The notes under the pieces are model-generated. The model made no database searches, was not told the DNA's origin, and worked only from the letters and a program-made list of their open reading frames with translations. From NCBI RefSeq assembly GCF_020438995.1, contig NZ_JAGQTN010000078.1:1-55822 (forward strand): a stretch of 55,822 nucleotides of DNA, in the 5' to 3' direction. Source of the stretch: Gordonia sp. (in: high G+C Gram-positive bacteria). Its GTDB lineage: Bacteria; Actinomycetota; Actinomycetes; Mycobacteriales; Mycobacteriaceae. Shown one piece after another: positions 41,538 to 48,904 of the stretch. The position numbers and the translations under genes are program-made. Positions within the stretch are counted from its first letter, which is position 1. Every line of letters starts with the position of its first letter.

Positions 41538-43043
41538 GTGCCGTCCACCACCGACAGCAGCGGGCCCGGCGCCCGCAGGTGGCTCAGTCCTGTCCGCACC
41601 CGGCTCACGCTGGTGGCCACGGCCGTGGTGACCGTCGCGATGGCACTGGCCGCGGCCGGCATGTTGCTGACGATGCACCGCATCCTGATCCGCGACGCCG
41701 AATCGGCGGGTGCGACCAGGGCGCATCAGCTCGCCGAGGCGCTCGAGGCCGACGGCCTGAACGCGATGACGCCGATGATGCTGGCCAGGGCACCCAACGT
41801 CGCCGACGTGGTCATCATCGATGCCGCCGGCGAGGTTCAGAAGTCCAGCGTGGTGGGGGTCCGGCCGCTGCTGGCGAGCCTGCCGCCAGGACGTACCAAG
41901 GTCGTCCGCAATATCGAGGTGATCGGCCGGTACGACTACCGGTACACCGTCAACGCGGTGGGGGTGCAGACCCCCGACGGCCCGCTCACCGTGCTCGTGA
42001 CCACCGACCAGGGGCCGATAACCACCTCGGTCCTCACGGTCGGGTACACCATCTGCCTGGTGTTCCCCGGCATCATCATCGGGGTCGCGCTGCTCACCTA
42101 CTTCCTGGTCGGCAGGGCGCTGCGGCCCGTCGAATCCATCCGCAGGCAGGCCGATGCGATCTCCGGCGGAGACACCAGCAGGCGGCTGACCGTGCCGGAC
42201 ACCGGTGACGAGATCGCCGAACTGGCGGGCACCATGAACGCGATGCTCGAACGCATCGAGCATTCCCGGGCACGGCAATTGCAGTTCGTCAACGATGCCT
42301 CGCACGAATTGAACAGCCCGCTCACCACTCTCGTCGGCCTGCTCGACCTGTCCCGCGCCACCGGGCAACCAATCGACGTCGACACCGTAGAGACGATCAT
42401 GCTGCCGGACGCACAGCGGCTCGGACGGCTCGTCGAGGACATGCTGACCCTGGCCCGTGCCGACGAGCACGGTATGCGCGCTAGGACGCAACCGGTCGAC
42501 CTCGATGACCTGGTGCGTGCCGAGGTGGCCCGGATGCGGGCGCTGTCCCCGGCCGCAGTGTCGTCGGCGATCGTGGCGGCCCGCGTCGACGGCGACCCCG
42601 GCACGCTCACCCGGGCCATCCGCAACATCGCAGACAATGCGGCCCGGCACACGCGAAACCAGTTGTCGTTCAGCATGTCCCGTGACGAACACCGGCACCG
42701 GGTGACGGTCACCGTGGCCGACGACGGTCCGGGCATCGCCGACGCCGACAAGGCCCGGGTGTTCGACCGGTTCGTCCGCCTCGACGACTCGCGCGACCGC
42801 GGGCAGGGCGGTTCGGGCCTCGGCCTGGCGATCGTGACCGAGATCGTGCGCGCCCACGGCGGAACCGTGTCCGTCGCCGACAATCCGGGCGACGGTGCCG
42901 CTTTCACGATCACGCTGCCGCTGGCACCGCAGACCCCGGACGACGACGGCCGGGCCGAACCGGAATCCCCCGAACCGGAATTCCCTGCCCCGAAATTCCC
43001 TGACACCGAGGCGGTTGCGGACACCACAAGGGTTCCCGAATGA
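41538..43043 (+). CDS. Membrane sensor histidine kinase (HisKA, EnvZ/PhoR type)
   Basis: 501 residues. Two membrane segments (about residues 23-45 and 170-190) with an extracytoplasmic sensor of 120 residues, HAMP linker (VGRALRPVESIRRQADAISGGD), H-box FVNDASHELNSPLTTLVGLL with the phosphorylated His, N-box AIRNIADNAARHTRN, G1 VADDGPGIADADK, F-box FDRFVRLD and G2 GGSGLGLAI. The C-terminal 40 residues are Pro/Glu-rich with EPEFPAPKFP units. The partner regulator lies next to it but on the other strand, 35 bases away, a convergent pair. Confidence 0.92.
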   Translation: MPSTTDSSGPGARRWLSPVRTRLTLVATAVVTVAMALAAAGMLLTMHRILIRDAESAGATRAHQLAEALEADGLNAMTPMMLARAPNVADVVIIDAAGEVQKSSVVGVRPLLASLPPGRTKVVRNIEVIGRYDYRYTVNAVGVQTPDGPLTVLVTTDQGPITTSVLTVGYTICLVFPGIIIGVALLTYFLVGRALRPVESIRRQADAISGGDTSRRLTVPDTGDEIAELAGTMNAMLERIEHSRARQLQFVNDASHELNSPLTTLVGLLDLSRATGQPIDVDTVETIMLPDAQRLGRLVEDMLTLARADEHGMRARTQPVDLDDLVRAEVARMRALSPAAVSSAIVAARVDGDPGTLTRAIRNIADNAARHTRNQLSFSMSRDEHRHRVTVTVADDGPGIADADKARVFDRFVRLDDSRDRGQGGSGLGLAIVTEIVRAHGGTVSVADNPGDGAAFTITLPLAPQTPDDDGRAEPESPEPEFPAPKFPDTEAVADTTRVPE

Positions 43044-43078
43044 CTACCACGGCGAATCTAGTTGCACCGGAATACTTT

Positions 43079-43768
43079 TCAGGAGGTGTGCGCACCACCG
43101 TCGGCGGCCAGCCGATAGCCGTGCCCACGGACCGTCTCTATCGCCTTGCGGCCGAACGGCGCATCGACGCGCCTGCGGAGGTAACTGATGTAGACCTCGA
43201 CCAGGTTGTCGTCGCCACCGACTTCCGCGTCCCATACGGAGGCGAGGATGTCGGCTTTGGACCGGACCTGCCCCTTATGTCGCATGAGATCCTCCAGGAC
43301 CGCGAATTCCCTTGGTGTCAAACCCAATTCGGTATCGCCGCGATGGACGGTATGTGCGGCCGGGTCGAGATGGAGGTCGCCGGCGGACAGGACCGCCGGA
43401 CGTTCGGGCGCCCCCCTGCGGGCCAGAGCACGCAGCCGGGCGATCAGCACGACGACCGAGAACGGTTTGGTGAGATAGTCGTCGGCGCCGAGATCGAGCG
43501 CGTCGGCCAGGTCGTACTCCCCGCTCTTGGCGGTCAGCATGAGCACCGGTGTCCACACCTTCGCGGCGCGCATCCGGCGAACCACCTCGTAGCCGTTGAG
43601 GCCCGGCAGCATGATGTCGAGCACGATCACGTCGAACTTCGAACCCACGGCGCTGTTCAGGCCCGATACCCCGTCACCGGTGACCTCCACGACCCAGCCC
43701 TGCGACACGAGCGTCCGCCGGACGGTCTCGGCCACGTTGCGGTCGTCTTCCACCAGCAGGATGCGCAT
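43079..43768 (-). CDS. OmpR/PhoB-type response regulator
   Basis: 229 residues. Receiver domain with acidic pair EDD (7-9), phosphorylation site Asp51 in VLDIMLPG, Thr in MLTAKS and Lys in LTKPF. The C-terminal winged helix ends in VYISYLRRRVDAPFGRKAIETVRGHGYRLAADG. It is closest to the actinobacterial TcrA/PrrA/MprA type. It is probably phosphorylated by the kinase encoded convergently at 41538. Confidence 0.93.
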   Translation of the reverse strand: MRILLVEDDRNVAETVRRTLVSQGWVVEVTGDGVSGLNSAVGSKFDVIVLDIMLPGLNGYEVVRRMRAAKVWTPVLMLTAKSGEYDLADALDLGADDYLTKPFSVVVLIARLRALARRGAPERPAVLSAGDLHLDPAAHTVHRGDTELGLTPREFAVLEDLMRHKGQVRSKADILASVWDAEVGGDDNLVEVYISYLRRRVDAPFGRKAIETVRGHGYRLAADGGAHTS

Positions 43769-43803
43769 GTCCCGACCAAGTCCCCTTCACACGGCAGGTG
43801 AGT

Positions 43804-44550
43804 ATGTACCAGCACTCAACCCTAACCGCCGCACCCGGACACGCGGTGGCGCCAGGCAGCCCCAGAGCCAGGCCCCGGCCCGCCGACGCGGTGTCGGAAA
43901 CGGCGGTCGCCTACCTGCGGACCATCTACAACCTCGGTGAGGACGGTGTGCCCGCGCGCCGCGCCAGGCTGTGCGACAGGCTCGGGCTGTCGAGTCCGAC
44001 GGTCTCGCAGATGGTCGGGCGACTGCAGGCCGACGGGCTGGTGCGGGTGGGCCCCGACCGGCAGGTGGAGCTCACCTCCGACGGCCTGGCCCTGGCGGTG
44101 TCCTCGACTCGCAAACATCGGCTGGCCGAGCGGATACTCGTCGACATGCTCGGACTACCGGTGCTCGCGGCGCACGCCGAGGCGTGCCGCTGGGCCCAGG
44201 TGATGAGCGACGACGCGGCCGAGGGCGCGGCGTCGGCACTTGTCGGGCCGCCGGTCTCGCCCTGGGGCAATCCGATCCCGGAGCCCGGCAGCAGCCGGAT
44301 GCCCACACCGTCGGCCACCCGGCTGCCGGACGTACCCCGCGCGAGCAGACCGGTGTCGGGACGGGTGCACTGGGTGTCCGAGGACACGCAGGCCGACGAC
44401 GCGTTCATGGCCGAACTCGTCGGCGCCTGCATCGTGCCCGGGGCGACGGTCGCGATCACCACGACTTGCACCGGCTATTCGCTGCGCGGCGTGGGCACCG
44501 TGCAGATCCCCCGCAAACGGGCCCACGCCGTCCAGATCGACCTGGGCTGA
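43804..44550 (+). CDS. DtxR/MntR-family metal-dependent repressor
   Basis: About 248 residues. An N-terminal winged helix, AVAYLRTIYNLGEDGVPARRARLCDRLGLSSPTVSQMVGRLQADGLV, followed by the dimer/metal domain with KHRLAERILVDMLGL and HAEACRWAQVMSDDA (Cys and His in the usual metal-binding places). The C-terminal part (about residues 165-248) ends in an SH3-like FeoA-type domain, GACIVPGATVAITTTCTG. Iron or manganese is the likely effector. The ATG at 43804 is preferred to a GTG at 43798 because AGG lies five bases before it. The gene is divergent from the OmpR-type regulator. Confidence 0.9.
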   Translation: MYQHSTLTAAPGHAVAPGSPRARPRPADAVSETAVAYLRTIYNLGEDGVPARRARLCDRLGLSSPTVSQMVGRLQADGLVRVGPDRQVELTSDGLALAVSSTRKHRLAERILVDMLGLPVLAAHAEACRWAQVMSDDAAEGAASALVGPPVSPWGNPIPEPGSSRMPTPSATRLPDVPRASRPVSGRVHWVSEDTQADDAFMAELVGACIVPGATVAITTTCTGYSLRGVGTVQIPRKRAHAVQIDLG

Positions 44551-44557
44551 GAGCCGG

Positions 44558-45436
44558 TCAGGCGTCGGCACCGACGGGGGGCATCGAGTCGACGACCGCC
44601 TGGCGCAGTTCCTCGACGGTGACCGTCGCCGTCGCCAGCACCGCGCGGGAGGCGTCGTCGGCGACGTCGATAATGCCGAGCAGCAGGTGCTGCGCGGTGA
44701 TCGAGCGGTCGCCGCGGTCCCGGGCGATGACGGCCGCCTGACGCAGTGCGGCGCGGGCGTCGGCGTCGAAACGCGGACGGCCGCCGCGGCCGCGTGGTCC
44801 GCGGCGTCCCCGGCCGGCCTCCCAGGGACCGGGACCGCCGGGTCCCTCAGGTCCCCCGAAGCCGCGCGGCCCGGGCCCGCCGGGTCCGAATCCGCCGGGT
44901 CCGAAACCTCCCGGTCCGTGACCACCGGGCCCGTGTGCACCGGGCCCGTGACCACCCGGACCGAAGCCCTCGGGACCTTCAGGGCCTTCGGGGCCACAGC
45001 CCGGACCGAAACCCGGTCCTGGTCGGCCGCGGCCCCTGGGGCCACGGCCCCGGCGCTTGTCGCCGCGGCCACCGGGGCGTCCGCCCCAGCCCTCGGACAG
45101 GTCGTCGCCGAACTTCCCACGCACCGCCTCACGCACCTTGTCGAGGTCGATACCGATGGCGCGCAGTGCGTCCCGGTCCTCGTCGTAGCGTGCGGCGGCG
45201 GCGTCGCGGTCGGCGTCGGCAGCGGGATGGGCGGCTCGGTGGGCCGACACGACGGCCCGGGCACCGGGCAGCGCCAGGCCGCGTTCGCCGAGCAGCCCGA
45301 ACAGCGGGCCGCGGGCGTTGCAGAGCATCCCGAGAACGAGATGGTCGTTGCCGAGTGCCGGATGGCCGAGGTCACGGGCCTCCTGTTCGGCAAAGGCAAG
45401 CATCATGCGATCTTCTCGCGTGAATCGTTCGATCAT
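44558..45436 (-). CDS. Clp N-domain protein with collagen-like Gly/Pro linker
   Basis: 292 residues. The first 75 or so residues (MIERFTREDRMMLAFAEQEARDLGHPALGNDHLVLGML) and the last 65 (ARAALRQAAVIARDRGDRSITAQHLLLGIIDV) are the two repeats of a Clp N-terminal domain as found at the front of ClpA/ClpC. There is no ATPase module. Between them are about 70 residues made mostly of Gly, Pro, Phe, His and Glu (units such as GFGPGG, GHGPGG, PEGPEG), flanked by Arg-rich stretches. Such proteins could act as adaptors or substrate collectors; this is inference. The start overlaps the stop of the HTH gene (ATGA). Confidence 0.82.
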   Translation of the reverse strand: MIERFTREDRMMLAFAEQEARDLGHPALGNDHLVLGMLCNARGPLFGLLGERGLALPGARAVVSAHRAAHPAADADRDAAAARYDEDRDALRAIGIDLDKVREAVRGKFGDDLSEGWGGRPGGRGDKRRGRGPRGRGRPGPGFGPGCGPEGPEGPEGFGPGGHGPGAHGPGGHGPGGFGPGGFGPGGPGPRGFGGPEGPGGPGPWEAGRGRRGPRGRGGRPRFDADARAALRQAAVIARDRGDRSITAQHLLLGIIDVADDASRAVLATATVTVEELRQAVVDSMPPVGADA

Positions 45437-45726
45437 GGTTCTTCTTCTCCTTCCGGCCCTCGGGGCCGGCGTTCGTTTGCGTGTTTCTGATGCACGGCCT
45501 GCCGGCTGACCTGCAGAATGTCTGCGATCTGTTGCCAGCTCCAGCCCGCTTTCCGCGCGTTGGCCACCTGAACCTCTTCGAGTCGGTCGGCGAGGGTGCG
45601 CAGGGCGCGTACCGCGCCGAGCCCGCGGTTCGGGTCGTCATCGGCGGCCAACCGGGCCAGATTGTCGGAGGACTCGCCATCAACGGAGTCCGCCTGCGTG
45701 GCGTTGTCACTGGGATCGTCGTGCAT
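45433..45726 (-). CDS. Small HTH regulator paired with the Clp N-domain gene
   Basis: 97 residues. An acidic N-terminus, then LGAVRALRTLADRLEEVQVANARKAGWSWQQIADILQVSRQAVHQKHA, a single helix-turn-helix with recognition helix SRQAVHQKH. Proteins of this type are commonly found in front of Clp N-domain genes in actinobacteria. The gene overlaps its partner by four bases. A promoter with two inverted repeats lies directly upstream and leaves only three bases of leader, so the mRNA may be nearly leaderless; self-control is likely. Confidence 0.85.
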   Translation of the reverse strand: MHDDPSDNATQADSVDGESSDNLARLAADDDPNRGLGAVRALRTLADRLEEVQVANARKAGWSWQQIADILQVSRQAVHQKHANERRPRGPEGEEEP

Positions 45727-45728
45727 GA

Positions 45729-45774
45729 TTGTCAGGTTATATTGACAACCACGGTCGTGTCAATAATTGTTGAC
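45729..45774 (-). promoter_or_regulatory. Promoter and operators of the HTH/Clp N operon
   Basis: On the minus strand a consensus -35 TTGACA (45763-45758) is followed after 16 bases by TATAAC (45741-45736), which would start RNA near 45729, three bases before the ATG. Two inverted repeats cover it: TTGTCAGGTTATATTGACAA (45729-45748) over the -10 and GTCAATAATTGTTGAC (45759-45774, one mismatched pair) over the -35. Confidence 0.75.
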
Positions 45775-45945
45775 GACCAGATTTCCGGATCGTTCCCCCA
45801 CGACGAATATCGTCCCCCCAGGACGAATGTCCCAACCCCTCGATGTCCGGCCCCGATGTCAGTGCCCTGACCTAGGCTCTAGGTCTGACGAAAAATTTGC
45901 GCGCAGACGCCGGGGCAAGCGCACCGAGGTGACGGAGGGACAACG

Positions 45946-46599
45946 ATGACCGCATGCCGCATAGGCATCGTGGAGGACCACACGGTTGTGATCACGGGAC
46001 TGCGCCAGATTCTGGAGGCCGAACCCGACCTGGATATCGTCGCGGCCGCACCGACCGTCGCCGAGCTCCTCGATCTGGAAATCGATGTCGACATGGCCAT
46101 CCTGGACCTGCGCCTGCCCGACGGATCGTCGCCCGCCGCCAACGTCACCGACCTACACGCCGCCGGCATTACCAAGGTCCTCGTGTTCACCTCCGGCGAG
46201 GAGCCCTACCTGGTGCGGACCGCCGCGCGGGCGGGTGTGCTCGGCGTCATCAACAAGGCCGAACGCGATTCCGTCATCATCGACGCGATCCGCACCACCA
46301 GCCGCGGGGAGATGGTCGGGTCGCTGGACTGGGCAATGGCCGTCGACAGTGACGGCGAGTTCACCGCCGCGGCGCTCAGCCCCCGGCAGCGGGAGGTGCT
46401 GGGTCTCTACGCGTCCGGCGAATCCGCCGCCCGGGTGGCATCCCTGACAAACCTGTCCACGGACACGGTCAACGACTACCTCGGCCGCATCCGGCAGAAA
46501 TACGCCGAAGTCGGCAGACCCGCATCCACCAAGACCGACCTGTACCGGCGAGCCCTGGAAGACGGATGGCTACCCTTTCCCCGGCGACGCCGCAAATAG
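45946..46599 (+). CDS. LuxR/NarL-type response regulator of the tandem kinase operon
   Basis: 217 residues. GGAGGG precedes the ATG. The receiver has EDH (10-12), phosphorylation site Asp54 in MAILDLRLPDG, and VFTSGEEPYL and VINKAE in the Thr and Lys places. The C-terminal HTH starts LSPRQREVLGLYASGESAARVASLTNLS and ends VNDYLGRIRQKYAEVGRPASTKTDLYRRA, a sub-type often found next to membrane kinases in actinobacteria. It overlaps the first kinase gene by 34 bases. Since no other regulator is encoded among the five genes that follow, it is the likely shared target. Confidence 0.92.
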   Translation: MTACRIGIVEDHTVVITGLRQILEAEPDLDIVAAAPTVAELLDLEIDVDMAILDLRLPDGSSPAANVTDLHAAGITKVLVFTSGEEPYLVRTAARAGVLGVINKAERDSVIIDAIRTTSRGEMVGSLDWAMAVDSDGEFTAAALSPRQREVLGLYASGESAARVASLTNLSTDTVNDYLGRIRQKYAEVGRPASTKTDLYRRALEDGWLPFPRRRRK

Positions 46600-47810
46600 C
46601 CCCGGCGCAGCCCGATCACGCCGCTGTGCAGTCGGATCAGGCCGCCGAAATCCGTATCGAGCGGCTGTTCTCCATCTTCGTCGGCGCAGGTTACCTGGGC
46701 TATCTGCCGCTGATGGCCGGTGCCATCGGCAACGCCGCCGAGCACACCGCCGCGTGGTGGACGCCGTCGGCGCTGCTTCTGGTCTTCGGTCCCGCCGTGG
46801 TGTTGCTGGTGGCCGCCCTCACCCGCCACCGGACGGTGGCGCGCTGGGCGGGACGCTCGGCGGCCGGCGGCTTTGTGGTGGCGGCGGTGTCCTTCGGTCC
46901 GGCATGGGACGGGCACCCGATACCCGACTACCTGTGGTTCGCGATCATCTCGGGCCTCGCGGCGTTGGCCGCGGCGGTCACCATCTCACCGCGCTGGGCA
47001 TTCATCACGCTCATCGCGGCAACGATACCCGCCAACGTGTACCAGTACCTCGTGCGAGATTCGTCGAACACCCATAACCTGCTGGTCACGATGCTGTTCG
47101 CGTTCTCGTTCACCCTGCTGTTCCTGTCCGCGGCGATCATGGCGATGCGCACCGGGCGCGTCCTGGACGCCACCCGCGCCAATACCTACGCCGAAGCCGC
47201 GGCAGCCGCGGCAGCCACCGCTCGCCGCAGCCAGCGCAGTCATATCGACGCGCTGCTGCACGACTGGGTGATCTCGACGATGCTGGCGGCCGGACGGCAG
47301 GGCAACACCGAGTCCGTCCGCAGACAGGCCGCGCTCACCCTCGACAAACTCGACTCCGGTCCGATCGTGCTGACCCGTGTTCCGGCGGCCACCGCGATGG
47401 CCCAGCTGCGCGCCGGGGTTCTCGAGGTCGACTTGACCCAACCCATCGACGCCCGCATCGACGAGGCAGCGAACGACATCCCCGCCGACGTCATCGACAT
47501 CATCGACGCCGCGATCTGCGAGGCCGTGCGGAACAGCATTCGGCACGCCGGCCCGGGCGCCCGCCGGACGGTGTCGATGATCATCACCGCCGATGGAATC
47601 GACGCCACGGTCATCGATGACGGGACCGGTTTCGACCCCGCCGACGTCGCACCGCACCGGCTCGGGCTAGCGGTCAGCATCCTGGGCCGCCTGCGCGCAC
47701 TGCCCGGCGGGTCGGCCGAGGTCACCACCGCGCCTGGCGAAGGCACGAGAGTCGATCTGCGCTGGACCAACACCGCTAGCGACGTGACACGCGGTCCGGC
47801 ACCGGCATGA
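46566..47810 (+). CDS. Tandem sensor module, copy 1, protein A: membrane histidine kinase
   Basis: 414 residues. After a polar N-terminus of 33 residues come about five or six membrane segments (35-205). The dimerisation/phosphorylation helix is SHIDALLHDWVISTMLAAGR with candidate His232. The ATPase domain has N-box ICEAVRNSIRHAG, G1 IDDGTGFDPAD and G2 APGEGTRVDLRW. This H-box (LLHDW) is unlike the usual LHD-x-VxQ of NarL-type kinases but fits the same place. The start is the ATG at 46566 inside the regulator gene, in another frame. It ends in an ATGA overlap with protein B. Confidence 0.85.
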   Translation: MATLSPATPQIAPAQPDHAAVQSDQAAEIRIERLFSIFVGAGYLGYLPLMAGAIGNAAEHTAAWWTPSALLLVFGPAVVLLVAALTRHRTVARWAGRSAAGGFVVAAVSFGPAWDGHPIPDYLWFAIISGLAALAAAVTISPRWAFITLIAATIPANVYQYLVRDSSNTHNLLVTMLFAFSFTLLFLSAAIMAMRTGRVLDATRANTYAEAAAAAAATARRSQRSHIDALLHDWVISTMLAAGRQGNTESVRRQAALTLDKLDSGPIVLTRVPAATAMAQLRAGVLEVDLTQPIDARIDEAANDIPADVIDIIDAAICEAVRNSIRHAGPGARRTVSMIITADGIDATVIDDGTGFDPADVAPHRLGLAVSILGRLRALPGGSAEVTTAPGEGTRVDLRWTNTASDVTRGPAPA

Positions 47811-48904
47811 ACAGACGGAACCGGCGTGAGCCGCCGGACGCGACGCGCCCGTACCCCGAAGTCCTGCTTGCAGCGGACCACCACGCCGGCGGTGACGTCC
47901 GCGACCTGCTCGGAATGAACACCCGCAGCGCGTATCTGGTGGCCGGGTTGTACCTGGTGTCGCTGACCGCCGACCTCATCGTCTCGGTCGGCAACGGGAG
48001 CGATCTGCTGCCCGGCCTGGCGGTGCTGATCATGGTGGCGCTGGGCGCCGTCGGGCTGCTCGGCATCCCCGACGACCCGCTTCCGGTGCGGTACGTCGCG
48101 GCCGCTCTCGTCTGCGGGCCGATCGGGGTGTACCTGTCGTTCATCGGTACCCCGCTGCCCCCGTCCGGTCCTGAACAGACGTGGCAGTTCGCGGCGCTCA
48201 CTGCCGTCGCCACCTACATGTGCGTCCGTGGCCGGGCCGGCTCGGCCTGGCTGCTGCTGTGTCTGGTGGTGGGCGCGGCCATGGTGTGGACACAGCGGTA
48301 CGGTGACGGCGCCACTCAGGGCCTGGCGCTGGGCGCGATCAACTTCGGGCCACTGTTCATGGCGACGCTGTTCGCCTTCACGATCCGCCCGGCCGCGGCC
48401 AGCATCTACGCACTGCGCAGGCGCGCCGTCGAACGCAACGCGGCACAGGTGGCCTCGCTGGCCGCTGTCGCCGAACACGACAAGCAGATGCGCGCACTGA
48501 ACCAGCGGGTACGGCCGATGCTTGAACGGATCACCGACCAGCACCCGCTCACCGATGACGAACGCACCGAATGCCTGGCCCTGGAGGCACAACTGCGCGA
48601 CGCCCTGCGAGCCCCGATCCTGGCCGGCCACGAACGCACCGCACAAGCCGCCGCCCGCGCCCGCGCACGCGGGGTGACTGTGGTGATGGTCGACGGGCAT
48701 GGCCTCGACGCCGCCACAACCAGCGACCGCGACAGCGTCCTGGACAGCATGGCCGGCGCACTGGACTCGGTGACCCACGGATCCATCATCATCCGCGTGC
48801 TGCCACCGGGGCGTGACCTCGCCGCGACCGCCGTCATCGACCCCGATGCCGGTGGTGCCGAATCCGCCTCGCGGGCCACCCGCCTGGAATTCGCGATGCC
48901 ATGA
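47807..48904 (+). CDS. Tandem sensor module, copy 1, protein B: membrane protein with degenerate kinase-like domain
   Basis: 365 residues. An N-terminal conserved GGDVRDLLGMNTRSAYLVAG, then about six membrane segments (45-200), a coiled helix (RAVERNAAQVASLAAVAEHDKQMRALNQRVRPMLERI) and a C-terminal part LEAQLRDALRAPIL, ARARARGVTVVMVDGHGLD, then SIIIRVLPPGRDLAATAVID. The order resembles the helix plus ATPase part of a kinase, but I see no phosphorylatable His in the helix place, no N-box Asn pattern and no DxGxG. It is best described as a pseudokinase or partner subunit. I know no named family. It overlaps A before it and the fused copy after it by ATGA. Confidence 0.8.
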   Translation: MNRRNRREPPDATRPYPEVLLAADHHAGGDVRDLLGMNTRSAYLVAGLYLVSLTADLIVSVGNGSDLLPGLAVLIMVALGAVGLLGIPDDPLPVRYVAAALVCGPIGVYLSFIGTPLPPSGPEQTWQFAALTAVATYMCVRGRAGSAWLLLCLVVGAAMVWTQRYGDGATQGLALGAINFGPLFMATLFAFTIRPAAASIYALRRRAVERNAAQVASLAAVAEHDKQMRALNQRVRPMLERITDQHPLTDDERTECLALEAQLRDALRAPILAGHERTAQAAARARARGVTVVMVDGHGLDAATTSDRDSVLDSMAGALDSVTHGSIIIRVLPPGRDLAATAVIDPDAGGAESASRATRLEFAMP

